NCBI GenBank assembly: GCA_001986395.2
Contig: MQVO02000027.1
Span: forward strand, 1-64,000
Reading direction: 5' to 3'
Length of the DNA: 64,000 nt
DNA from: Irpex lacteus
Taxonomy: Eukaryota; Basidiomycota; Agaricomycetes; Polyporales; Irpicaceae
The notes beneath the pieces were generated by a model. The model did not search any database, was not told the DNA's origin, and saw only the letters and a list, made by a program, of their open reading frames with translations. Positions 23,262-33,122 of the stretch are shown one piece after another. The first letter of the stretch is position 1, and each line of letters begins with the position of its first letter. Made by a program: the position numbers and the translations under genes.

Positions 23262-26118
23262 CTATATCGGCATAGGCAAAGCCAATAACTCTTCGTCGGG
23301 AATGTCAAACAAGTCAGGTTCGACAGCAGTGTGCTCGATGTCAAGACGTGTATCGGCTGCGCTGCCAAGCTCCTCATCAGCTTGTTGCGCTAATGCAGTC
23401 TCCTCCTCTGACATCTGGGCCGGGCCATAGATTTGGCCATGACGTGTGCGAAGACGAAGCTTGTGACGCATCAAATGCTTCATGTGTCCACCGGTTTGTC
23501 CTGAGAGCTTCATTAGGCCACCGCGGAATAGGTCTGGCACTGCGTGTGATGAGGCTTTGTCCTTGGTCCAACGGAAAATATTGTTCTTTTGCATGTACCC
23601 GACAAGCTTGAGAACATCTTCGTCCTGTTTCACATGTGCGTGCCGCTGGTACATGTCTTCAACGTCTAGATCATCAAAAAGTTGTCGCACAAGTCCACGG
23701 AGTTCGCCTATGGCAGGCGTGATCTTCTCTAATAGCTTCGGAGTTGCATTAGGACCGTGTGCACGCGACTTGATCGCATTATTGAGATGCTCAACGTCCA
23801 AGTCGCCTTCCTTGAAGTTATTCGGGCGTCCGGTAGTGTTGACGATCATGGTAGATAGAAGTACGTCAGCTGTGTCGGTGGGCCAGTCGTGAATGATGTT
23901 ATGTAACAGCTCCATTGTCTCGTGAGAGTAGTTGTAGCCGCCGCCTGCGTAGTACATAGGAGCCCAGAACTTGAGTACCCGGAGAACTCGTGTTGGGTGT
24001 CCCTTCTTGATTGCGTCGCGCATTTCATGCAAAGTCATCAGGTCGTGTAGTAACAACACTGCATGACCAGACTCGGTATCCCCTTCAGTAGATTTGGTTC
24101 CGTCTGCCTCGAGACCATCAAGTGCGGGAAGGAGATATTCGTCAACAACGGCTGCGCATAGTTCTTGAAACTTTGTCGGTGTCCAGTGGTAAACAGTACG
24201 GCTGACGTCCTCCAGTTTGCGGTCCAAGTGAGCAAGAGCAGCCGAGACAGCAAGAGCACGAAGAATGACATTGAGGAACCGCAGCCATGCATAGAAGTCG
24301 TACTTGCGAGTGTTGATCCCAGCCCGGTTCGGTAGCTCATCACGTAGAGTTTGAAGGCTGAGAGCATCGGTAGCACCAGTAGTTCCCCAGTAGACCCGAC
24401 CAAAGTTCTGTATCATGTTCAGAGAGTAATGCATAAGCCCACCGAGCATCTCAAAGCATGATAGATGATCGAAACACCAAGGTGAAGTGTCAACACTCCG
24501 CTGGTCTTGTGCGGCACGATCACGAGCAGTGGTTAGACGGTCACCGAGAATAAACACCTTGATGTCTTCGAAAACGGGCTTCGGCATCTTCAGAACATCC
24601 AGAAAATAGTGCTCTAGAACGACCATATTGCCACGGGTAGAAGACTGCTCTTGATCAAATGTGGGAAGATAGTACCGACGTGTTTGCTTGGGTTCTATCG
24701 CGGCTGGGTCATCAAGTGTTCCGATCGAAGACGCAAATCGTTTGCAGCCTGGTAGGTCACCGCTGAGAAACTCGGCAATATGGTGGATAGCGTTCAGGCG
24801 GAAGGTGTCGCGGTCATTTGTGTTCGGCATGATGTCGACAAGTGACTGTTCGGCAGAGACGTTCAGTCTTGAACCGACGAGTTCCTTGAAGCGAGCGGCA
24901 CTGGCAAGATGGCGGGCAGTGAGATGCTGATATGCTGGGGGGATTGTCGGAATGATGACCATTGCGGAAACTTGATCATGTTGAAGAGTTCTGTGGAGTA
25001 CAGATACTTCGTGAGCGATTTGTTGCCAATTGTAGTTGTCATAAGGCAACGTAACAAGATTGTTCGGGTCGTTGGCAGCAGCAGAGGCAACGCGCTGAAC
25101 ATCCTTGCTAAGTGCGTTGACAGCGCGGACCTGGTACGGATAGGAGGAGCAGAGGCCGATATGATTGAAGGCTTCGAGAAGCCGCTTGGGCACTTGCTGG
25201 TCCCAGTAGACAAGTGCATTGATTGCTGCGTGGTAGTTGGTGTTACGGCTCCGCATATTGAGTAGCATTGAGGTAGTGTACGTTCGAGCCTATTAATTCA
25301 TCAATACCCACTCTCAATGAGAAGTAACAATCACGCACATCGTTTGCATCTCGTGCCGTTGAACTTCCAGAGTCCTTGTCGATGACAGCGGAAAGAATCC
25401 TCTGTGTGCGGGGCAAGGTCCGGTCGTACAAACCCGTGAGGTTTTCGAGCTTGAACGAACGGACCATGTCCACCGAGACATCCTTCGCCTTCACCCGAAG
25501 ACGTTGCGCATCACCATAGTGCGGGCCCTTTGACGCACTGTCCGTGAGGTGGCTGCACTCATGTGAGCACAGCTCGGCTGCCTTGTCAACGACCCAGTCG
25601 GACATCTTGTCGTTATACTTCTTCGCTTGCATACGTGTTCCACAGTCCCAGATGGTTTCCATGAGCCACGGTCCTCCTTTAGTACGATTCAGAAATATTC
25701 CAGTATACGTCCTAATAGCAGGGTCTTCAGATCGAAACAGTGAGTTGAGAAATCCCTTGAGTGATAGACGAGGGAATTGCTCTTTCATGAACCCGAGGAT
25801 GGCACGAACTTTCTGCTCCTCGCTCAATGCAGGCCGACGGTCTCCTGCCTCTTCTGTTCGGTCGGACTGCTCCTCATACTGCGGGACCCAGTCTGGGTCA
25901 CCAACTGGGTCGTAGTCCTCGTCATAGTCTTCGTCGGAGGAGATATCTGCAAACATGAGGTCGTACAGAGAAGGCAGAGGTGCGCCTGCAGTTGCTGGTG
26001 AGCTGGGTGGCGCTATCGAGCTTGTGTCTTCGAAGTCGAGGGCCTCAAAGTCTGAGAAACGATGAGGATTAGCCTCCTCATCCCATGTTGACAACTTAGG
26101 GCGTAGCGAGCGAGCCAT
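23262..26118 (-). CDS. DUF6589 protein, candidate transposase
   Basis: Exons 26118-25339 and 25289-23262 are joined across a 49-bp intron (GTGCGT...TAG), giving 935 residues. The acidic N-terminus is followed by a region with a conserved Trp-rich segment. The junction produces ARTYTTSMLLNMRS, and then comes a long DUF6589 domain with the YDNY motif, ILGDRLTT (about residue 508), GRPNNF and DLDVEHLNN (about 757), and RHKLRLRTRH near the end. DUF6589 is a family I know from agaricomycete genomes without an assigned function. Invariant Asp and Glu residues in predicted strand-helix settings, and its place inside TIRs, fit an RNase H-fold (DDE-type) transposase, but this is inference. The ATG at 26118 is the first in frame. 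Confidence 0.85.
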
Positions 26119-26225
26119 TGTTGTGGAAGAGCACAAAAGCGACAAGAGTATAGTATAAAATCATTTTATTAACTGAGATACGGTACAGAGGCTGGCGGGG
26201 GCTGGCAGAGGCTGACGAACGACGA

Positions 26226-26387
26226 GAGAGACGACGGTGGCGGGGGAACGAGAGGCGTGAAGTTACGAGGCGCCCGTGACGCGCGACCTGAGCGCAGACC
26301 CCCGCTTCCATTCCTGGCTGGAGACCAGACTCTCATGACAGGGTTCCCAATTTGGGATGTCATGAGAGTCTGGCGCTAACGAGACTA
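26226..26387 (-). repeat. Right terminal inverted repeat (162 bp)
   Basis: Reverse complement of 20826-20987 with one mismatch. It ends in AACGAGACTA directly before the right copy of the 9-bp duplication. Confidence 0.95.
26325..26373 (-). repeat. Hairpin in right TIR
   Basis: Arms 26325-26340 and 26358-26373 pair perfectly over 16 bp across a 17-nt loop. It mirrors the left hairpin. Confidence 0.9.
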
Positions 26388-26396
26388 CCGTCTCGG
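26388..26396 (+). repeat. Target-site duplication, right copy
   Basis: CCGTCTCGG, identical to 20817-20825. Confidence 0.9.
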
Positions 26397-27299
26397 GCAG
26401 CACATCAAGTGGCCATGAGACCCGTCTTATTGGATTTTATCTAGCGCGGCTCGGCAGGCTCACGCCCTGGAATGAACAGAGAACTTGTTCCGAAAACTCT
26501 CTGGCAACGGAATGCGTGGACACGACGCAGGGGCAGACCAATGGGGGAGACTAACGGCCACAGAACAGTCAGAGAGGACAAACAACGATTGCAGCGTGGC
26601 CTGTGAGGATGTTCCGCGTCGAAAGCAGCGAGGATGGTGTGTCTGATGTCGAAACGATCTGGACCTGGCCTGTGCAGGGAGACAGTCGACAGCGGCTGAA
26701 GTTCGAGCCTGATATGGGAACGGGGTTGGCGTGGATTCATCATCACAAAGACAGCCGCGCCCGTCGTGCTCGTCCCCGTCAACGACGTCTCCTGCGTTGC
26801 CGCCCGGGGAATACAAAGGGAGGGGGCGGGATGCATGACGTAGGGCCCGCCGCAGAAGGCCTCAAGATGGGGCGCAGCGGCGGGCGGAGGTGTGGTGGGA
26901 TCGAGGGACTTGGGCGGGAGACCGCGTGAGGGAGGAGAAGGTTCAAATTGATCAATGCCGCGTGTGATTGGAAAAAGGCACCTGATCTGGGGATCTGGAA
27001 CACATTTTCGGTGGGCGGGGTTTGAAAACAGATGACGCCATGAACGTCATAATGTAAGGGGACAGTGATGGGGGGAGTCGAGTGCCCTCCTCTCTCCCCC
27101 ATTCCACCAAAACAAACTCTGCGTCGTCATCGTCCACCACAGCCAACAACACACGTCACCGCTCCATTCATCCATCTGTAAGGCCCTTCATTCTTTTCTT
27201 ACTCCCATACAAACCCGTACTTACCCGATAACAAAAAATTGTTACCATCTAGTTCTATTGACACCGACACGACATCATCGTTGAGTCCCGACCCACGTC
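26397..27299. promoter_or_regulatory. 5' region of the bZIP gene
   Basis: No credible gene is visible here. The interval holds several CRE-type half sites: TGACGTA at 26836-26842, TGACG at 27033-27037 facing ACGTCA at 27044-27049, and ACGTCA at 27295-27300 overlapping the start codon. Because Atf1-type factors bind TGACGTCA, self-regulation is possible. The DNA just before the ATG is rich in C and T. Confidence 0.45.
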
Positions 27300-28947
27300 A
27301 TGCCCGCCGAGAGTACCAAGTCGCCCACGTCGGCTGCGTCGCCCGCCTCTGACGTCGACCCCGCCAACAAATCCCGCCCTCCACCCCGTCCCAACCGCAG
27401 CAACTTCGACCTCGAACCCAACCCCTTCGAGCAGTCCTTCGCCCGCCCCTCCAACGACTCATCTGTCCGCACCCAGCAAAACTCGCCCTCCGCCGTCGCT
27501 GAGTCCAACGATGGCCGCACTCAGTCGCGACCAGGTTCTGCTGATAAGACATCGAGCACGACCACGCCGCCTGACAAAAACAACAAGACCGTCCTGCCCC
27601 CGCTCGCTGCGATAGCGTCGCCATCCGATGCCCACTACTCGTGGGCATTCTCCTCGTCCTCCTTTTCCAACTCTCTGCGATCGGGGCCCCTCTCTCCAGC
27701 GATGCTCACAGGGCCCCAACAGCAGTCGGAGCAGCAGCCCCTAGCAGCATTTGATCCCGCCGCTTTCAGAACGGGCCTCACTCCGCGTATGGGTCTCACC
27801 CCCGGGACAGGTCTTACACCTCTCCTCGGTGGCCCCGTCTCATTCCCACCCGCCTCTCCGAACACCGCTGCTTTCCTCTCCTCCGTCATGAACAACGGCG
27901 GCACGCCAAGCCTATCAGGCGTCGCCGGCACTATCACTCCCAACACACTCTCTGCCATTACTGGCGTACTCTCTAACCAATCTCATGGCCATGCCCAATC
28001 ACCCCTGTCGATGTCTACCGTTACATCGGGCTATCCTCCGCGATCAGACGCAAATGCTACCAACGGCAATGCCGCTGCAACGAACGGGGCCTCAGCGTCT
28101 GGCGCCAACGGCACATACCCTGCATCGGCTAACAATGCCGCACAGACGGCCACCAACGGCCTGTTCTTGCTCTCTCAAGCTCATCAAGAACTGACAAAGC
28201 GCGAGGAGGAAGCTGCTGCTGCTCTCACCGGCTCAGCGAATACGAATAGTGCGGCGAAGCGCGGTACGAAGCGAAAGAGTTATGAGGTGGAGTCTCCCGT
28301 TATCGCTGCACCACCACCTGTCTCTCAGCAAGCGCCTGCTAACGGCAAGCGGACGAGGAGCCAAACAACATCGAGCAACGGTCGGAGAGCGTCCACTGTC
28401 AGTCTTGGTGACGAGGAAGAAGAGGAGGAAGACGACGACGATATGACCAAGATTGGGAGCAGCACTAGCTCGGCACAAGGTCAGAAGAAGGGCGGCCAGA
28501 AGAAGCCTGAAACTGAGGAGGAGAAGCGGCGGAACTTCCTCGAGAGGAATCGACAGGGTAAGTATATCGTGGATCGACTGATCGTGCAGATCATGATGCT
28601 AATATCTGTTGTGTGATATAGCTGCTCTCAAATGTCGGCAACGCAAGAAGGCATGGCTTGCACAACTCCAAGCCAAGGTCGAGTTCTTGCAGAACGAGAA
28701 CGAGACCCTCAAGCAGGCCCTTGTCACCTCTCGAGAGGAGATCACACGCCTGTCTGGCCTCGTCGGCTCGGCTGGAGGTAACTCCCAGTCGTCCGTCAAT
28801 GGCAACGGCATGGTCAACGGACACGGACACCACCAGCAGATGCCTGCGTCGATGCAGGCTGGTCTGGGGAACGTCAACGTCTCGATGGCCAGCTCTGGGA
28901 AGAGCATACCTGCCATGGTTGGCGGAGGTGGTCGATTCGGATACTGA
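27300..28947 (+). CDS. atf1: Atf1/AtfA-type bZIP transcription factor
   Basis: A nuclear stress-response activator of the ATF/CREB class, in fungi usually a target of the Sty1/Hog1 MAP kinase. Exons 27300-28557 and 28622-28947 (64-bp GTAAGT intron) give 527 residues. The NPFEQSF segment (about residue 41) resembles the Aft1 osmotic-stress domain. The LTPRMGLTPGTGLTP repeats (about 160-175) resemble the Aft1 HRA domain. A low-complexity Asn/Ala/Gly region and an acidic stretch follow. The bZIP at about 410-455 has the basic region NRQAALKCRQRKK, split by the intron exactly after NRQ, and a leucine zipper starting LQAKVEFLQ. The bZIP lies near the C-terminus, as in Atf1 proteins. The assignment is firm at family level; orthology to S. 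pombe Atf1 is inferred. Confidence 0.92.
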
Positions 28948-30220
28948 AAGTCCTCGCGTTTTATCGCTGTCGTGGAAGTGGAACCTTAGAGCCGGCTGGG
29001 AGAGATGGTCTCTCCTGGTCTGATATACACGCGCATCGCTCTTCCGCAATTCATTCGTCGTCATCGCCATCGTCAGTCCTTTTATCAGACGTTATACCAT
29101 ACCCCGAAGGGAGAGAAGAAGTTTTTGGGAATCTCTACTGCTCGGCCGCTTCTCCGTCCTGCGGTGTCACCAACACAGGTGATATGCGGAGGAGAGTTTT
29201 GCATCAACCGTCGTCTTGGCCGCCGTGCTAGGCGCCATTTGCGTTTTGCTCACGCGGCGACGGAGTCGCTATCGTGTGTTACCAAGAAGAGTCTTAAGAA
29301 GATTATATGTACTCTAGCCCTTTAAAATCTTACTTGTTGCTTCTACACTTGTTCTCTTTCTTCACCCCCTTCTGTGCTCTTCTTGGTTTCTTCCCCGTTA
29401 TCACGATTCTCTTCATACTTTCATCTCCCTTCCGTGCCCACCTGTTACTTCTCGCACTTCACTCCCACTTCTCGTATGACACGCATGATTTGTGCTTTTA
29501 TCTTTTTTCATCGCCGGACTTGTGTTAAGCGTCATTCCCACCACCTCTGTCCTATCTTGATGACCTCAACGAAACCCGTCCATGCTCTGCTTTCCCGCTG
29601 ATCCCTCTGCCCTCTTCATGTTTCCATATCTGTTTCACTGTTGAGCCATAGTCTCGTAGTTCATAACTTAACATCTACTTAAATCACGAAAAGTGTACAT
29701 ACGAATACAGGTACAAATCTTACTGTATATATCGTACGTGGTTGCGCTGTGCGTGGTGTGGTGGCAAGGTGGTGGAATGATGTCGAAAGGTATTGGTCTC
29801 GTCGAGGCATGAAGTTGGCGGTGTGGCCACAGACGGTTAATCAACTTAACTTCCTTTTATGGAAATATCGGAGTGAAGATTAACAAATCGCGGACACGCT
29901 GAAGCTGATACAATGTCAATGTATACTGAACAACCACGAGGAGGTTGTATACCTGCAACCCATAATGATAGCAATAAGTACATCCAAATGATGAGGGGTA
30001 TCATAAACATGTAAACACACTGCTGGCACACCTGGGTTGTGAAACGAAGGAGAGTTTCAAATAAAAGAGCGTAAATAAAGGAGTGACTGCAGGTAGGAGA
30101 AACGAATGGAGTGTGCAGGTTGCATGGTTTCCACTGATTGTCTGTGTATATTATACTAGCGGGAGGATGCCAACTTCCGTGCAACGGGTCTATGAGGGAA
30201 CCAGCAGAAGAAAGAGACGT
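28948..30220. other. Convergent intergenic region
   Basis: It lies between the 3' ends of the bZIP gene and the membrane-protein gene. Pyrimidine-rich and AT-rich tracts are present and all frames are short. No repeat or RNA gene was recognised. Confidence 0.5.
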
Positions 30221-32101
30221 TCATACAGGAGGTGCATTGTACCCGGGGATGGGCCGTGACGGTGGAGAATAGCTGGGTAGCGCCTCATCTCCCATACCAA
30301 AATCTTGCTGCATCCGCATCCGCTCCATTTCGTCGCGCAAGACGGAGATTTGGCGCATCAACTCGACCTCAACGGGGGACGTCGCGACGATGTTGGCGCT
30401 CGGATTGGCGCTGAGAGTGCTCGATGGAGGGCCACCAGCATAGACCAAGGGAAGTTGTGGCTGCTGCTGGGAACGAAGCTGTTCTATCTCTGCACGTAGC
30501 CTCTGAACCTCATCTCCCGAAGAGCCGGTGGTCCGCGCTGGTGTCTCGCCGGAGATTGAGCTACCACTGGAAGATGACTTTGGTAATCGCGAGGGTGAGG
30601 ACACCTCCGAGTCAGATACGGCTGTTGTGCTTAACGCGCTCTTCGAGGCACGCGCTTCGGCCAATCTGTTCTGCAACGATTGTAGCTCTCGTTGCAGAAG
30701 AACCTCCGAGGCACTAGAGGGGCTCGCCAGGGGCGACGATGTCTCAGAATGCGAGACAACAGACTCAGAGTCAGCCGGCTCCGCGTACGTTGTCGCATGG
30801 AGCAAAGAGACTTCGCTGGAAAGAGCAGCTTGGGACTCTTTTCGTTGGTTGGAATATCCCAAGGATATTCCAGGCTTCTCTGACCGGCTTGAATCGGTTC
30901 TTTGTAGAGGCGGTACAGCTTCCCGTGTATGTGGATCGAAAGGAGTGACTTTGGCTCGCCGCCGTTGACGTCGACGCCATAGGAAAGCGAAGAGGCAGGC
31001 CAGTAGCAAGACAGCCGCACCTACGACGCCGCCAATGATAGCCCCATGTTTGTATGACCAGAGGGCGAGGGGCCGGAGCTAAGAGCCTGTGTGGGTAGCA
31101 CGACGGGCGACAAAGGCGATGACCCGGCAGAGGTGCCAGAGGGTTGTAGCTGGACAACCTGACCATTCACAGTTACTGTTGACGTTTGCGATAATACGGA
31201 TAATGAAACCGACAGCGAAGGTGAGGGGGATAGTGTTAAGGCTGACGACGTTGGTGACGGCAGGGATGTTATTGAACTGCTTCCGTCGGTAGCCGAGGAC
31301 GGTAAGCTTTCGGGCGAGTTGGAGACAGAGGGTTGTAGTACGGATGCTGAAGGCGGGCCCTCTACGGTGTTGGTATTTGTCGATTTCGATGTGGCTGAAG
31401 GTGGAGACGACGGGGGATTCCCTGATTCGGTAGTTCTACACATTGATGTCATTAATAACATTTAACGAGTTGAGAAGCTCGAGTTAATCACGCACGTGTA
31501 CAGAGCATAGTCAAACAGAACAAGTGTTTGGTCTGATCCATCGGCACTCATCTCGACAGAATGCTCACCGAAGGCCAGATTACTCGCTGCAAACACCGGG
31601 ACACGATACAAAAACTGCGTGGAAGGGTTTGGACGATTGCTATATCGAGCCACGAAGTTGCCGTCAATGGAGATGCTGACTTCAGTGAGGTCTCCTCTAC
31701 TAAGAATGTTATATAGGTAGACAGCAGTGCCTACAGAGGAATTATTACCAGGTGTGACGACGTTCAATGCATGACGCACCGGTAAATTTGAAGGAAACTG
31801 TGATAGGTGGATCTCGAGAAGGATTGCGAGAACCATCATGCCAGGTCTCTATTGTAAAGGTTTATGATTTGTTTGTAAACAACTGTGAGAAAACATACGT
31901 TGCTCTGCCTGGCTCGCATCTGGCTTCGTAGAACATCCACCGCATCCATTTCCCTGTGACCATAGCTGTGAAGGAGAGTAGCTAACCTATATGCTTGATT
32001 GAGTCTTTTAATTGCACATAGACGAGGCTTGTAAAGCTCACCTGCTCCCCAGTAATGCTATCACCGTTCTGGTCATCTATTGTACGGTTGATCCAGCTCA
32101 T
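30221..32101 (-). CDS. Single-pass membrane protein, agaricomycete surface-protein family
   Basis: Exons 32101-32042, 31986-31899, 31848-31780, 31730-31496 and 31435 onward join in frame. The start is NRTIDDQNGDSITG and a CGGC cysteine pair and TWHDGSRNPS follow. The next part, up to TLVLFDYALYT, has the beta-rich look of an extracellular lectin-like or galactose-binding-like domain seen in many uncharacterised agaricomycete proteins. A long Ser/Thr/Pro-rich stalk leads to one membrane helix (GAIIGGVVGAAVLLLACLFAFLW), then RRRQRRR and a cytoplasmic tail with coiled-coil-like segments. Stalk and helix are in different frames; an 80-bp intron with donor GTTGTC (about 31173) and acceptor TTAG (about 31080) would join them. 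No N-terminal signal peptide is seen, so an upstream exon may be missed. Function unknown; a surface sensor is possible. Confidence 0.75.
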
Positions 32102-33122
32102 CCCTACACTGATAAAACGATAACAGTCTAATTCGCCGTAACAAGGAGTGTATTGGGCATAGCGCGCCCACGATGGACTAGTATGTGGAAGGGGGGAGGA
32201 GAGAAAGCAAGAAACGTGCCGATCGCTGAGCGAACGAGTGAACGATGATGCATCAGCCTTCGACCATGCCCGAGCCCGCCAGGCCGCAGTAATATGTGTC
32301 GCTGATGCGAAAACTCAGACAGAAAGTGCCAGGCACAACTGGTCCGAGTGTATTGAGTCTGTATCAGTCGAAACGTGACCATCACTGATGAAGAGGGTAG
32401 ATGATATGAGCAATCCCGGGCAAGAGTTAGTTATTATAAGGCCCATTGGCTTGCTCGGCAGCCATTCTTGAAGCCTGAGGTATAGACACACCGACTGCAC
32501 ACAAAACAGGGCAGTGAGTGTGGCCGCCAACCGAGCAACATGGATGCTCCTGGATGTCCCGAACGAAGGATGGTGTGAGCCACTTCATCATCGGAGCATG
32601 TGCGGCTTGACATGGTTTGGGTACTATTGGCACCGAGTTGTTAAGACAGACATGTTGCCATCAATCAGGTCGCGTCTGAATAAAGACTTGTCGAGAGTTC
32701 CAGGACTTCCGGTCACTGCTGACTACAACTTGAAAGAGGTATTGGCTCACAGACATATGCACTCATAAACACACATACAGTCGGTGACCAGTGAGAACAG
32801 GTAGGTATTGAGGCGTCTCGCACATTGAAGTGTGCCTCATAGATTGAAGCTTGTCCGGAGTTTTCATGGCGCTGTACTACGAACAGCGAAGTTCAGTAAG
32901 TAATATTTCTACTAATCTCTCTTCAGAACTTACTTTGAATTAGTCGAATATCACACAGATCTTGGGCTCAGTGGCGTCACTAACGGCCCACAGCAATACC
33001 GCGTAGAGAACCCAGTCGGAGGGGGGGGGGGGGCCTTGGTTTTGGGACTTAACAGCAATCGATTGCGTGGTAGTGAAGAGTTTCTACATAGACAGAAGAC
33101 ATATACGCGCCTCAGATATGAC
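32102..33122. other. Intergenic region with G tract
   Basis: No supported gene is seen between the membrane protein and the 3' end of transporter B. Positions 33020-33033 form a run of 14 G on the + strand, a candidate for length error or slippage. Confidence 0.5.

Larger units (their letters stand above)
20826..26387. mobile_element. TIR DNA transposon carrying RecQ helicase and DUF6589 genes
   Basis: This is a 5,562-bp unit with 162-bp terminal inverted repeats that differ at only one position (20968 against its partner). Its outer ends are TAGTCTCGTT and a 9-bp direct duplication flanks it. Inside are two spliced, apparently intact genes in convergent orientation: a RecQ-type helicase (+) and a DUF6589 protein (-). 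The near-perfect repeats and intact reading frames suggest recent mobility. Long TIRs with 9-bp duplications are typical of Mutator-like elements, but no recognisable MULE transposase is present. The DUF6589 protein is the best transposase candidate by elimination and by its acidic motifs. Confidence 0.9.

Noticed and set aside
26096..26311. Short - strand frame beginning MEAGVCAQ
   Set aside because: Shadow of the inverted repeat sequence.
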